Below, piece after piece: positions 1 through 8,952 of a stretch of 64,000 nt of DNA (its first letter is position 1; each line of letters opens with the position of its first letter). Location: NCBI RefSeq assembly GCF_027186265.1, contig NZ_CP114176.1, positions 1,116,001 to 1,180,000 on the forward strand, given 5' to 3'. The translations under genes were made by a program, and so were the position numbers. Source of the DNA: Lentibacillus daqui (GTDB lineage: Bacteria > Bacillota > Bacilli > Bacillales > Amphibacillaceae). The notes under the pieces are model-generated. The model worked only from the letters and a program-made list of their open reading frames with translations, was not told where the DNA came from and did no database searches.

Positions 1-120
1 TTCGAGTTGGGCTGGAATGGCTTCAATTGTGTTGATGATACGGGTACATAATTCTACCAGACATGTTCTGCATCCGTAGACAGGGATGACGACCGAAATC
101 AGAGGGTAACTTTTTCCCAT
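1..120 (-). CDS. Family 2 glycosyltransferase, N-terminal fragment (runs off the left edge)
   Basis: The minus strand opens at an ATG whose complement ends at 120 and reads MGKSYPLISVVIPVYGC, then continues to the window edge. The S-V-V-I-P-V-Y string is the usual first beta strand of GT2 (GT-A fold) enzymes, which transfer sugars from nucleotide-sugar donors. It overlaps the 3' end of rfbB by 22 bases in another frame, so it is probably translationally coupled and the next gene of the same dTDP-sugar operon. Only about 40 residues are visible, so acceptor and donor cannot be inferred. Confidence 0.7.
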   Translation of the reverse strand, partial: MGKSYPLISVVIPVYGCRTCLVELCTRIINTIEAIPAQLE

Positions 121-1133
121 TTATTCACATACCATTCTACCGTTTGTTTGATACCGTCATGAAATGTGATTTCCGGTTTCCAGCCCAGTGCATCCCTGAT
201 TTTTGTATCATCAACTGCGTATCGCCGGTCATGTCCCAACCGATCTGTGGTAAATTCAATAAGATCAGAAAAATGCTCAATTGAATTTTTAGCTTTTCGT
301 TCCGGCTTTAGCTGATCAAGTATACTGCAGATCTCCTGAGCAATCCTGATATTGGTCCATTCGTTACCGCCACCAATGTTATACGTTTCCAGACGGTTTC
401 CATGATGGTAAATCAAGTCAATTGCCCGGCAGTGATCGGTTACATGAAGCCAATCGCGGATATTTTGTCCGTCACCGTAAATCGGAATTGGCTCTAGTGC
501 AAGTGCTTTCGCAATAATCGTTGGAATCAGTTTTTCGTCATGTTGTTTTGGCCCGTAATTATTGGAGCAGCTTGATATCACGACATTCATGCCATACGTG
601 TAGCCGAAACTTTTCACTAGTAAATTGGCGCTTGCTTTTGATGCACTATACGGGTTGCGTGGATCATACGGTGTGTTTTCATTAAATTTACCTGTTTTTC
701 CGAGTGATCCGTAGATTTCATCGGTAGAAATATGATGAAATCGGCGTTCCTGAAGTACCCCTTGTTGTTCCCATGCGTTTCTTGCAGCCTGTAATAACAC
801 TAATGTGCCAGTAATATTTGTTTCGGCAAATTGTTTGGCATCTTGAATCGACCGGTCAACATGTGATTCAGCGGCAAAATGGATAACGCCATCAATATTA
901 AACTCCGAAAAAATGGAAGTGATCAATTTTTCATCGGTTATATTACCCTTGACAAAATGATAATTCGGGTGGTACTGTACTTCAATTAGATTATCCGTTG
1001 TACCGGCATATGTCAGCTTATCAATATTGATAAGCTGACAATCAGGATATTGTTGCAGAAAATAAGTAATGAAATTGGATCCGATAAATCCTGCTCCTCC
1101 GGTAACAAGAAGGGTAGGCTTTCGTTTATTCAT
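99..1133 (-). CDS. rfbB: dTDP-glucose 4,6-dehydratase
   Basis: This 344-residue protein belongs to the short-chain dehydrogenase/reductase superfamily and converts dTDP-D-glucose to dTDP-4-keto-6-deoxy-D-glucose, the second step of dTDP-rhamnose-type sugar synthesis. The NAD-binding GGAGFIG lies at residues 12-18, the catalytic T-D-E triplet at about 137-139, and the YxxxK pair at Y162/K166. I chose the ATG at 1133, which has AGGA about nine bases upstream; a TTG two codons earlier is an alternative. It overlaps the end of rfbA by 8 bases and the following glycosyltransferase by 22, so the three form a tight operon. Family assignment is firm; the final sugar is unknown because rfbC and rfbD are not in view. 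Confidence 0.95.
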   Translation of the reverse strand: MNKRKPTLLVTGGAGFIGSNFITYFLQQYPDCQLINIDKLTYAGTTDNLIEVQYHPNYHFVKGNITDEKLITSIFSEFNIDGVIHFAAESHVDRSIQDAKQFAETNITGTLVLLQAARNAWEQQGVLQERRFHHISTDEIYGSLGKTGKFNENTPYDPRNPYSASKASANLLVKSFGYTYGMNVVISSCSNNYGPKQHDEKLIPTIIAKALALEPIPIYGDGQNIRDWLHVTDHCRAIDLIYHHGNRLETYNIGGGNEWTNIRIAQEICSILDQLKPERKAKNSIEHFSDLIEFTTDRLGHDRRYAVDDTKIRDALGWKPEITFHDGIKQTVEWYVNKWEKVTL

Positions 1134-2058
1134 TTTCAACCAGTCCTAACATTGGGTTGCGATCGATGGCTTCCCAGTACTGCTCCGTATGCTTGCGATT
1201 GGCAATGTCCAGCAAATACTTTCCATAATCATTTTTTTCCATCGACTTCCCTTTTTTGTATAATGCTGCTTTTGATATATATCCCATATAATAGGAAATT
1301 TCCTCCAAACATGCCAGTTTAAAGCCTTGGCGCTGTTGAATGTTTTTTACAAAGGCACTGGCGTCAAACAAGGATTCGTGGGTTCCGGCATCCATCCAGG
1401 CGAAACCTCTTCCCAACAACTGAACATCTAATTGTCCGCGCTTTAAGTACTCTTTATTCAAATCGGTAATTTCCAGTTCTCCGCGTTTGGAGAAGCTTAA
1501 TTTGCGGGCGTAATCCACTGCACGTGCATCGTAAATGTATAGTCCGGTTACTGCAAAGTCCGATTTTGGTTCAGCGGGTTTTTCTTCCAGTGAAATGACT
1601 TTTTGTCTGTGATCGAATTCCACTACGCCAAATCGTTCCGGATCCTTTACCCGATAACCAAAGATGGTTGCATGCCGGTGATTGCTGATGGCCTCACGAA
1701 GCATCGTTGTAAATCCTTGCCCATAAAAAATATTATCACCAAGAATAAGGGTGACGTTATCTTTTCCGATAAAATCTTCGGCAATCATAAATGCTTCCGG
1801 AATACCATTCGGTTCGGTTTGCTCTTGATAGGTGAGTGAAATTCCGAAACTTGAGCCATCACCAAGCAATTCTTCAAATCTGGGACGGTCATGAGGTGTG
1901 CTGATGATCATGATTTCTTTAATTCCACCTAACATCAATACAGATAACGGATAATAAATCATCGGTTTGTCAAAAACAGCCAAAAGATGCTTGTTGATGC
2001 TATTTGTACTTGGTGATAAACGGGTTCCGCTGCCACCAGCCAATATAATACCTTTCAT
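1126..2058 (-). CDS. rfbA: Glucose-1-phosphate thymidylyltransferase
   Basis: This 310-residue nucleotidyltransferase makes dTDP-glucose from dTTP and glucose-1-phosphate, the committing step of dTDP-sugar synthesis. It starts MKGIILAGGSGTRL, the signature nucleotide-binding loop, and keeps the G-D-N-I-F-Y-G metal/substrate motif near residue 107 and the E-E-K-P motif near 160. The ATG at 2058 is preferred over in-frame upstream starts because GGAAGGG sits at the right distance and the family begins exactly with this methionine. It is the first visible gene of the minus-strand sugar operon. Assignment is firm, although the C-terminus is slightly longer than in many RfbA/RmlA proteins. Confidence 0.95.
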   Translation of the reverse strand: MKGIILAGGSGTRLSPSTNSINKHLLAVFDKPMIYYPLSVLMLGGIKEIMIISTPHDRPRFEELLGDGSSFGISLTYQEQTEPNGIPEAFMIAEDFIGKDNVTLILGDNIFYGQGFTTMLREAISNHRHATIFGYRVKDPERFGVVEFDHRQKVISLEEKPAEPKSDFAVTGLYIYDARAVDYARKLSFSKRGELEITDLNKEYLKRGQLDVQLLGRGFAWMDAGTHESLFDASAFVKNIQQRQGFKLACLEEISYYMGYISKAALYKKGKSMEKNDYGKYLLDIANRKHTEQYWEAIDRNPMLGLVENE

Positions 2059-2183
2059 GAATACCATCCCTTCCACTTTTTAACTTTTTCACTAATATGA
2101 TTATAAACGATCTCTTAACAAGGTATAACCGTTTTGCATGAAAATTAATCTTACAATTTTATTTCAGATTTATCGCAAAAGTG

Positions 2184-2266
2184 TGGGACAAGAGATGTTT
2201 TTTCTTGAGGCGTGTTTTTCGACATTATTTGCAGTCTTTGCATCTCTTCCAATACTATTTGTCCCA
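2184..2266. repeat. Imperfect nested inverted repeat between rfbA and the next gene
   Basis: An outer 8-base arm (TGGGACAA at 2184-2191) is complementary to 2259-2266, and an inner AGAGATG (2191-2197) is complementary to 2241-2247. The outer arm resembles the GCTGGGACAAAAC termini of the IS1182 element at 8953, so this may be a small non-autonomous remnant. It could equally be a structured leader. It lies in a divergent intergenic region that must also hold promoters for both directions. Confidence 0.3.
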
Positions 2267-2312
2267 GTCGTGGAATAAGGATATAGAAAACACACCATAG
2301 GGGATGGATGGC

Positions 2313-2771
2313 ATGAAAGGTAAGGTAATCGGGATAATGATTTTGTTATTTACTGCAATTGCTCTGGCCACAGGAGGTTATTTTTATTTTCGCCAATCAC
2401 CAGAAGATATGGCACAAAAAGCAGTAGATACATTTTATACATATGAACAGGACGGTGCATTTTCTGAATCATGGGCCATGTTCCACCCACAGATGAAAGA
2501 AAAAATCGATAAGGTTCAATATCTGCAAATTCGGCCGCATGTGTTCCTAAATGACTTTGGTGTTGATACATTCACCTATACGCTTGGTGAACCGGAAAAG
2601 ACGGAAGGATGGACAATGGAAGAGGGTGCGGAACCAATTGATGTGGCATATAAAGTAACTGTAACACAGACATTCAAAGGGAAATTCGGCAACTTTAATA
2701 TTGTTCAGGATGTATACACGACTCTTGTGAAAGGGGAATGGACGATTCTATGGGATTATGGGGACAGATGA
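2313..2771 (+). CDS. Membrane-anchored hypothetical protein, possible NTF2-like fold
   Basis: The 152-residue product has one N-terminal hydrophobic segment (about residues 4-22) followed by a soluble, acidic exterior domain. No lipobox cysteine follows the hydrophobic stretch, so it is more likely a signal-anchor protein than a lipoprotein. The soluble part has alternating helix/strand-like stretches ending in a W-T-I-L-W-D motif, as in small secreted NTF2-like domains; that is inference only. The ATG at 2313 is chosen over 2304 because GGGGATGG lies about 8 bases before it. No partner is evident. I do not recognise a named family. Confidence 0.7.
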   Translation: MKGKVIGIMILLFTAIALATGGYFYFRQSPEDMAQKAVDTFYTYEQDGAFSESWAMFHPQMKEKIDKVQYLQIRPHVFLNDFGVDTFTYTLGEPEKTEGWTMEEGAEPIDVAYKVTVTQTFKGKFGNFNIVQDVYTTLVKGEWTILWDYGDR

Positions 2772-2866
2772 ATGATGTACGGATGTACGATTGTAGTTGT
2801 TGATTATCCAGGGACAATTCGTCTAAACTTATTTTAAAGATATTTTTCAAGGGGGGGAATAAATTC

Positions 2867-3820
2867 ATGGTACATATTGACGATATTCGGCAGGCAAAGA
2901 AACGAATTTCCGATATTATTCATACAACACCAATCCTTACATCAAAACAACTCTCATCTATGTGTGGAAATGAAATATTTTTAAAAGGTGAGCATCTGCA
3001 AACAACGGGTGCCTTTAAAATTAGGGGAGCGACAAATAAGGTAAAACAGGTTGCAAAGGAAGGAGCGCGATTTGTCACGGCTGCGTCATCAGGGAACCAC
3101 GGACAAGCGGTTGCCTATATTGCCAATGTGCTGGGTGTGGATGCAACAATTGTTGTTCCGGAAGATGTAACCGAAAGTAAACTGCATGCCATCCAGTCTT
3201 ATAATGGAAAAATTGAAAAATGCGGATTAACGTCAGCGGAGCGCCTGCCACGGGCCAAAGAGCTTGCGCATGAGGAAAATGGTGTGTTCATTCCGCCATA
3301 TGATGACCCTTATATTATTGCCGGGCAGGGAACAGCAGGTCTGGAAATTTTGCAACAATTGGATGACGTCGATATGGTTGTCGTACCGGTCGGGGGTGGT
3401 GGGTTAATTTCCGGAATTTTAACCGCCATCAAAGAAACAAAGCCACATGTGAAAGTGATTGGCGTGGAGCCGGAAATTGCGAATGATACCTATTTATCAT
3501 TGAAAAAGGGGAAAATTACCGATATTTCCGAAACGAGAACAATTGCTGATGGACTTCGGACCAGTCAGCCGGGCGATTTGACCTTCCCAATTGTGCAAAA
3601 GTACCTCGATGATTTAGTCCTTGTCAGTGAACACGAAATTAGTCAAGCATTATTCTTTGTGCTTGAACGCATGAAACAGCTTATTGAGCCATCCAGCGCT
3701 GTATCCGTAGCTGCAGCGATGTTTGACAAGCTGGGTGTAAAAGACAAAAATGTTGTATGTGTGCTTTCGGGTGGAAATGTGGATGTGCGTAATTTAAGTG
3801 GAATTTTTCCAAGAGATTAA
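2867..3820 (+). CDS. Threonine/serine dehydratase, fold-type II PLP enzyme
   Basis: The 317-residue protein belongs to the tryptophan-synthase-beta (fold type II) PLP family. The catalytic lysine lies in T-T-G-A-F-K-I-R-G-A (about residue 53), the substrate loop S-S-G-N-H-G-Q at about 77-83, and the phosphate-binding tetraglycine V-G-G-G-G-L at about 177. Short enzymes of this kind deaminate L-threonine or L-serine, racemise serine, or deaminate hydroxyaspartate. There is no C-terminal ACT regulatory domain, so it is not the classical isoleucine-pathway IlvA. A very strong GGGGGGG-type RBS precedes the ATG. Exact substrate is not decidable from the sequence. Confidence 0.85.
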   Translation: MVHIDDIRQAKKRISDIIHTTPILTSKQLSSMCGNEIFLKGEHLQTTGAFKIRGATNKVKQVAKEGARFVTAASSGNHGQAVAYIANVLGVDATIVVPEDVTESKLHAIQSYNGKIEKCGLTSAERLPRAKELAHEENGVFIPPYDDPYIIAGQGTAGLEILQQLDDVDMVVVPVGGGGLISGILTAIKETKPHVKVIGVEPEIANDTYLSLKKGKITDISETRTIADGLRTSQPGDLTFPIVQKYLDDLVLVSEHEISQALFFVLERMKQLIEPSSAVSVAAAMFDKLGVKDKNVVCVLSGGNVDVRNLSGIFPRD

Positions 3821-3924
3821 ACTGGGCAATTTACTACAATGAGTGGTTTTTAATGATATAATTGATGAGATGGAAGAACAATAAACTGATAAATAAATGA
3901 GTTAGATTCAGAAAGGAAATGAAT

Positions 3925-5334
3925 ATGGTAAAACAACAAATTGGTGTGATCGGATTAGCAGTTATGGGAAAAAATCTGGCATTAAACATTGAAAGCAGAG
4001 GGTACTCTGTCGCAGTATTTAACCGTTCCCCTGAAAAAACAGAAGCGTTTTTGGCAGACGAAGCGCAAGGGAAAAATATTACTGGCGTACAATCAATTGA
4101 AGAATTTGTAAACACGCTGGAAAAACCACGAAAAATTTTGCTGATGGTAAAAGCAGGTCCGGCAACCGATGCAACGATTGCCTCTTTGCAGCCTTACTTG
4201 GAAAAAGGCGATATTTTGATTGATGGTGGGAACACACTATTTGAAGATACCATCCGCCGGAATAAACAGTTGCAAGAAACTGGTATCCACTTCATTGGTA
4301 CAGGCGTTTCCGGTGGTGAAGAAGGCGCATTGAACGGCCCTTCCATGATGCCTGGTGGACAAAAAGAAGCCTATGATCTTGTCGCACCAATTTTTGAAGC
4401 TATCGCCGCCAATGTTGATGGTGATCCATGTGTGACATATATTGGTCCAAATGGTGCCGGTCATTTTGTGAAAATGGTACATAACGGTATCGAATATGGA
4501 GATATGCAACTAATTTCGGAAGCTTACTACATTTTGAAACATGTGCTTGGTATGAACAACGATGAACTTCATGATGTTTTTGCCGAATGGAATAAGGGTG
4601 AATTGGACAGTTATTTGATTGAAATTACATCGGATATTTTTACCAAGGTAGATGAGGAAACAGGGAATCGTCTAATTGATGTTATTTTGGACAAGGCAGG
4701 ACAAAAAGGAACTGGTAAATGGACAAGCAAAAATGCCTTAGATTTGGGAGTGCCGTTACCATTAATTACCGAATCGGTGTTTGCCCGGTTTATTTCGGCG
4801 ATGAAAGATGAGCGTGTGCAAGCAAGCAAAGTGTTAAGTGGACCGAACACCGGTGGATATGATGGCAAGCGCGAAGAACTCATTGAAGCTGTACGCAAAG
4901 CATTATATATGAGTAAAATCTGTTCCTATGCCCAAGGATTTGCGCAAATGCGTGCAGCTTCAGAGGAACATGATTGGCATTTGCAATATGGCGATATCGC
5001 GATGATTTGGCGTGGTGGCTGCATTATACGTGCGCGTTTCTTGCAAAAAATCAAGGACGCTTACGATCGTGAACCAGCGCTTGCCAATTTATTGCTCGAT
5101 CCTTACTTTAAAGAAATTGTGGAAAACTATCAATCGGCATTAAGGGAAGTGGTTTCCATTGCTGTGAAACATGGAATTGCTGTACCTGCCTTCTCAAGTG
5201 CGATTGCTTATTATGACAGTTACCGTTCCGCAGATTTGCCTGCCAATCTGCTACAGGCGCAGCGTGATTACTTTGGCGCTCATACGTATGAACGAAAAGA
5301 TAAAGATGGTGTATTTCACGCCAATTGGTTTTAA
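3925..5334 (+). CDS. gndA: 6-phosphogluconate dehydrogenase, decarboxylating
   Basis: This 469-residue enzyme oxidatively decarboxylates 6-phosphogluconate to ribulose 5-phosphate in the pentose phosphate pathway. It starts MVKQQIGVIGLAVMGKNLAL, the Rossmann dinucleotide motif GLAVMG typical of the family. The signature around the substrate site, G-T-G-V-S-G-G-E-E-G-A, lies near residue 128, and the catalytic region near G-H-F-V-K-M-V-H-N-G-I-E-Y around 185. The ATG at 3925 has AAAGG eight bases upstream; the ATG two codons before is too close to it. Length is normal and the gene appears monocistronic, with a terminator after it. Confidence 0.95.
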   Translation: MVKQQIGVIGLAVMGKNLALNIESRGYSVAVFNRSPEKTEAFLADEAQGKNITGVQSIEEFVNTLEKPRKILLMVKAGPATDATIASLQPYLEKGDILIDGGNTLFEDTIRRNKQLQETGIHFIGTGVSGGEEGALNGPSMMPGGQKEAYDLVAPIFEAIAANVDGDPCVTYIGPNGAGHFVKMVHNGIEYGDMQLISEAYYILKHVLGMNNDELHDVFAEWNKGELDSYLIEITSDIFTKVDEETGNRLIDVILDKAGQKGTGKWTSKNALDLGVPLPLITESVFARFISAMKDERVQASKVLSGPNTGGYDGKREELIEAVRKALYMSKICSYAQGFAQMRAASEEHDWHLQYGDIAMIWRGGCIIRARFLQKIKDAYDREPALANLLLDPYFKEIVENYQSALREVVSIAVKHGIAVPAFSSAIAYYDSYRSADLPANLLQAQRDYFGAHTYERKDKDGVFHANWF

Positions 5335-5346
5335 TAACGATAAAGT

Positions 5347-5382
5347 GAAACTCTTCATTTGATGGAAGGGTTTCTATTTTTT
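5347..5382 (+). terminator. Intrinsic terminator after gndA
   Basis: GAAACTCTTC pairs with GAAGGGTTTC across a short loop, including one G-T pair, and is followed by TATTTTTT. It sits 12 bases after the 6-phosphogluconate dehydrogenase stop codon. Confidence 0.7.
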
Positions 5383-5525
5383 AAAGGCCAGGAAGTATAA
5401 GAATCCAGGTTACGGATTAGACCGCAAGCAAGCCAGCTTTTAACAGGGATAACCAGTGACAAAAAAGTAAAATATACAGATGAACAGAGTACTTCTGTTC
5501 CTAAACCCCACAAGGAGTGATCGGT

Positions 5526-5726
5526 GTGGCAGACAACAATCGTAATCAATTGTTAGTGCCTGGTGCAAGAGATGCAATGGAAAACATGAAGGATGAAATT
5601 GCAAATGAATTTGGTGTCAAGCCTGGAGCGGACACAACTGCACGTGAAAACGGATCGGTGGGTGGCGAGATGGTCAAACGAATGATCCAAATCGCTGAAC
5701 AAAATATGCAAAATGGCAAACAGTAG
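5526..5726 (+). CDS. Alpha/beta-type small acid-soluble spore protein
   Basis: The 66-residue product reads ADNNRNQLLVPGARDAMENMK and keeps the family core, including the E-I-A-N-E-F-G-V germination protease recognition region and a G-G-E-M-V-K-R-M-I motif. SASPs saturate spore DNA, protect it from UV and heat, and are degraded by GPR on germination to supply amino acids. Translation starts at GTG 5526, which has AAGGAG eight bases upstream. The gene is monocistronic with its own terminator, as usual for ssp genes, and would be expected to be under sigma-G control in the forespore. This is the strongest direct sign of an endospore former. Confidence 0.95.
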   Translation: MADNNRNQLLVPGARDAMENMKDEIANEFGVKPGADTTARENGSVGGEMVKRMIQIAEQNMQNGKQ

Positions 5727-5753
5727 TATGCCTAAGCCATCGTTTATGGCAAA

Positions 5754-5785
5754 AGGGGACACCCGAGGTTTCGGGGTCCTCTTTG
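5754..5785 (+). terminator. Intrinsic terminator after the SASP gene
   Basis: GGAC-A-CCCG pairs with CGGG-GTCC around a six-base loop, followed by TCTTTGTTT. It lies 30 bases beyond the spore protein stop codon. Confidence 0.75.
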
Positions 5786-5837
5786 TTTGTGGTAAACTGG
5801 ATTTGTCAGAAATTTTATTTACCAAGGAGGAGAAACT

Positions 5838-6590
5838 ATGTCACAATCGTTTCAGGTCATAAAAGGGGCGGAAGAATTTTATTTTCCCGGAAATGATACC
5901 GGTGTATTAGTCATCCACGGATTTACAGGTTCAACACAAAGTATGTATTATCTTGGAGACGAGCTGGCGAATGCTGGTTTTACAGTGTTCGGGCCACGTT
6001 TAACCGGGCATGGAACTGCGCCGGAGGATATGGAAACAGCGACATATCAGGATTGGATCCAAACAGTTGAAGATGGATTGGAAAAATTGAAAGTCACCTG
6101 TTCCTCCGTTTTTGTGGCGGGGTTATCGATGGGGGGGACGTTAACATTATATTTGGCAGAAAATCATCCAGAAATTAAAGGGATTATCCCCATAAATGCG
6201 GCTGTAGAGATGCAGGAAATGAAGCAAAATTATAAAGCGTTATCTTCTGCCAATACAAGGTTTGTAGAAGGTATTGGTTCTGATATTAAACAACCTGGTG
6301 TGAAAGAATTGGCATATGCACAAACCCCGGTAAAATCAATGGGAGAACTTATTTCTCTGGCTGAACTTGTCAGGAACGATTTGCCAAAAATTACTGCACC
6401 AATACTTATTTTTTCATCTGCCGAAGACCATGTGGTTCCCCCGGAAAATTCCCGGGAAATATATGAGTCAGTTTCATCGGAAAACCGTACGATCACGATT
6501 TTGGAAAATAGTTATCATGTTGCCACTTTGGATCATGATAAAGAATTAATTGCTGAAAAAAGTATTAAATTTATTCAATCACTGCAGTAA
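5838..6590 (+). CDS. Alpha/beta hydrolase, Est30-like carboxylesterase
   Basis: The 250-residue protein is an alpha/beta hydrolase of the monoacylglycerol-lipase/Est30 group, which hydrolyses short- to medium-chain esters. The oxyanion motif HGFTGS lies near residue 28, the nucleophile elbow G-L-S-M-G-G near residue 95, an acid candidate in S-S-A-E-D-H near 197, and the catalytic histidine in N-S-Y-H-V near 227. No signal peptide is visible, so it should be cytoplasmic. AAGGAGG lies at good spacing before the ATG. The physiological substrate is not predictable. Confidence 0.88.
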   Translation: MSQSFQVIKGAEEFYFPGNDTGVLVIHGFTGSTQSMYYLGDELANAGFTVFGPRLTGHGTAPEDMETATYQDWIQTVEDGLEKLKVTCSSVFVAGLSMGGTLTLYLAENHPEIKGIIPINAAVEMQEMKQNYKALSSANTRFVEGIGSDIKQPGVKELAYAQTPVKSMGELISLAELVRNDLPKITAPILIFSSAEDHVVPPENSREIYESVSSENRTITILENSYHVATLDHDKELIAEKSIKFIQSLQ

Positions 6591-6628
6591 TTCATCTAAT
6601 AACCAAAACAAACAAAGGAGTCCTAGCT

Positions 6629-7579
6629 TTGAACATAATCGATACACATTGTGATGTTTTATTAAAACTGCAAATGGCTAAAAGAGGAAAGCCGTTTGGC
6701 CAGGAACCAATCCATTTTCAGGACTCTGATCGGCTGGACAGTAATTTAACCCGTTTAAAGCAAGGTGGTGTACGGGTTCAGTTTTTTGCTATATTTATTG
6801 ACCCGGATGTACCGTCCGATGAAAAATGGCAACACGCGCTCGAGCAAGTTGATTTGTTTTATACAGAAATATTAGAAAAACATCACGAAATCAAACATAT
6901 TAGAAGTTGGACAGATCTGGATCAATTGCAAAAATGTGAAATGGGTGCCGTGTTGACATTGGAAGGTGCTGATGCATTTGGTAATGATCTGATCAAATTA
7001 CGCCATTTATATCGATTGGGTGTTCTATCGCTCGGTCTGACCTGGAATAATGCCAACCTTTGCGCTGATGGGGCAGGAGAACCACGCGGCGGAGGCTTGA
7101 CATTATTGGGAAAAGAAGTCGTCAAGCTGAATAATCAGCATCATGTCTTCACTGATGTATCACACGCGACGGTAAACGGCTTTTGGGATATTTTGGAGTA
7201 TACTGATTATCCGCTCGCCAGCCATTCGAATGCACGAGCGATTTGTGATCACCCGCGAAACCTGTATGATGACCAAATCAAACGGATGTTTGCTAAAAAT
7301 GGACTGATCCAGGTTGTTTTTCATCCGCTCTTTTTAACCGGGGATGAAAATCATGCAACGATTACCGATTTATTGCGACATATAGAGCATTTATGCAGCC
7401 TTGGCGGGGTCAAGCAAATCGGTTTTGGTTCTGATTTTGATGGTATCAGTCACTATGTTCGTGATCTGGAAAATGCCGCAAAATATCCTAATCTAATCAA
7501 TGAACTGCAAAAGCATTATTCGGAAGACGAAGTGAAAGGATTCTGTTACCAAAACTTTTTAGACCATCGGCCAATCTAG
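6629..7579 (+). CDS. Membrane-dipeptidase family (M19) peptidase
   Basis: The 316-residue protein starts M(TTG)NIIDTHCDVLLKL; the D-T-H-C-D pair is the first zinc-binding motif of the renal dipeptidase family. Further metal ligands appear in T-L-E-G-A-D, D-V-S-H-A and S-H-S-N-A-R, and the G-S-D-F-D-G motif is near the C-terminus. The family hydrolyses dipeptides and some beta-lactams. The TTG at 6629 is supported by AAAGGAG eight bases upstream. It follows the esterase by about 40 bases on the same strand and could be co-transcribed. No signal peptide is seen, so a cytoplasmic location is likely. Confidence 0.88.
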   Translation: MNIIDTHCDVLLKLQMAKRGKPFGQEPIHFQDSDRLDSNLTRLKQGGVRVQFFAIFIDPDVPSDEKWQHALEQVDLFYTEILEKHHEIKHIRSWTDLDQLQKCEMGAVLTLEGADAFGNDLIKLRHLYRLGVLSLGLTWNNANLCADGAGEPRGGGLTLLGKEVVKLNNQHHVFTDVSHATVNGFWDILEYTDYPLASHSNARAICDHPRNLYDDQIKRMFAKNGLIQVVFHPLFLTGDENHATITDLLRHIEHLCSLGGVKQIGFGSDFDGISHYVRDLENAAKYPNLINELQKHYSEDEVKGFCYQNFLDHRPI

Positions 7580-7707
7580 TAAAAGTGTAGTCTACTTTCC
7601 TCTTGTTAATAGGTCATCCCCGCTTTCTGCGCATTTTTTACTACTCTGCATCATAGAATGGTAGCACGTACAATTTGTACAACTATTTTTAAGGGAGTGG
7701 ATTAGTA

Positions 7708-8925
7708 TTGGCAGGAAATCGTGGCGTTGTCTATGTAAAACCTGGGGAAGTTGAGGTTCGGGATCTCGACTATCCGGATTTGGTACTACACGATGGCCCA
7801 GGTGTTAACCCGTTAAACGTAGGCAGAAAATGTAATCATGGTGTTATTTTAAAAGTTATTACGACTAATATTTGCGGCAGTGACCAGCATATGGTTCGCG
7901 GCAGAACAACTGCTCCGAGTGGATTAGTATTGGGTCACGAAATTACTGGAGAGGTAATCGAAGTTGGTAGTGATGTAGAATTTATTAAAAAAGGTGACAT
8001 GGTGTCGGTCCCGTTTAATATTGCCTGCGGTCGCTGTCCGAGCTGTCGCCGACAAGATACACATATTTGCGAAAATGTGAATCCGGATCGCCCGGGGTCT
8101 GCATATGGTTACGTGGATATGGGCGGCTGGGTTGGCGGGCAGTCCGAATATGTAATGGTGCCATATGCTGACTTCCAGTTATTAAAATTCCCTGACAAAG
8201 ATCAAGCGATGGACAAAATTCTGGATTTAACCATGTTATCGGATATCTTTCCTACAGGGTATCACGGTGCGGTGAGTGCCGGGGTAAAAACTGGGTCTAC
8301 TGTATATGTTGCTGGTGCTGGTCCGGTCGGATTGGCAGCCGCACATTCCGCCCAGTTGCTTGGTGCGTCCGTTGTTATTGTTGGTGACATGATTGAAGAG
8401 CGCTTGCAACAGGCAAGAAGCTTTGGATGTGAAACGATCAATTTAAGAGAACATGCGAACGTTGGCGAACAAATCGATCAAATTCTGGGTGTTCCTGAAG
8501 TAGATTGTGCAATTGATGCGGTTGGGTTTGAAGCAAGTGGGCATGGCGAAGGAGCGGGAGAAGCACCGGCAACCGTGCTTAATACGGTGATGGATATCAC
8601 CCGAGCCGGTGGGAGACTGGGGATCCCAGGGCTTTATGTTACAGGCGATCCCGGTGCAAAGGATGCTGATGCTAAAGAAGGCACCTTGAAAATCAGGTTC
8701 GGATTAGGCTTTGCCAAAGCACATACATTTGTGACCGGTCAAACACCGGTAATGAAATATCATCGTGATCTAATGAAGGCTATTTTGAGTGGAAAAGCAC
8801 AAATCGCAAAGGCAGTCAACGCAACCTTGATTTCCCTTAACGAAGCTCCGGCCGGGTATAAGCGGTTTGATGGTGGTGTCTCGAAAAAATTTGTCATAGA
8901 CCCACATGGTTTGGTGCGAAATTAA
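7708..8925 (+). CDS. fdhA: Zinc-dependent, glutathione-independent formaldehyde dehydrogenase
   Basis: The 405-residue protein is a medium-chain zinc alcohol dehydrogenase closely resembling the tightly NAD-bound formaldehyde dehydrogenase (dismutase) of pseudomonads. The catalytic zinc motif N-I-C-G-S-D-Q-H lies near residue 54, G-H-E-I-T-G-E near 73, and the structural-zinc cysteine cluster C-G-R-C-P-S-C-R-R-Q-D-T-H-I-C near 109. The Rossmann motif G-A-G-P-V-G-L-A-A lies near 203. The extra loop R-P-G-S-A-Y-G-Y around 130 is a feature of this subgroup. A TTG start follows GGGAGTGG. The role is probably aldehyde detoxification; exact specificity is inferred. Confidence 0.88.
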   Translation: MAGNRGVVYVKPGEVEVRDLDYPDLVLHDGPGVNPLNVGRKCNHGVILKVITTNICGSDQHMVRGRTTAPSGLVLGHEITGEVIEVGSDVEFIKKGDMVSVPFNIACGRCPSCRRQDTHICENVNPDRPGSAYGYVDMGGWVGGQSEYVMVPYADFQLLKFPDKDQAMDKILDLTMLSDIFPTGYHGAVSAGVKTGSTVYVAGAGPVGLAAAHSAQLLGASVVIVGDMIEERLQQARSFGCETINLREHANVGEQIDQILGVPEVDCAIDAVGFEASGHGEGAGEAPATVLNTVMDITRAGGRLGIPGLYVTGDPGAKDADAKEGTLKIRFGLGFAKAHTFVTGQTPVMKYHRDLMKAILSGKAQIAKAVNATLISLNEAPAGYKRFDGGVSKKFVIDPHGLVRN

Positions 8926-8952
8926 CTTGGATTAATAATAATGAAAAAGGGG

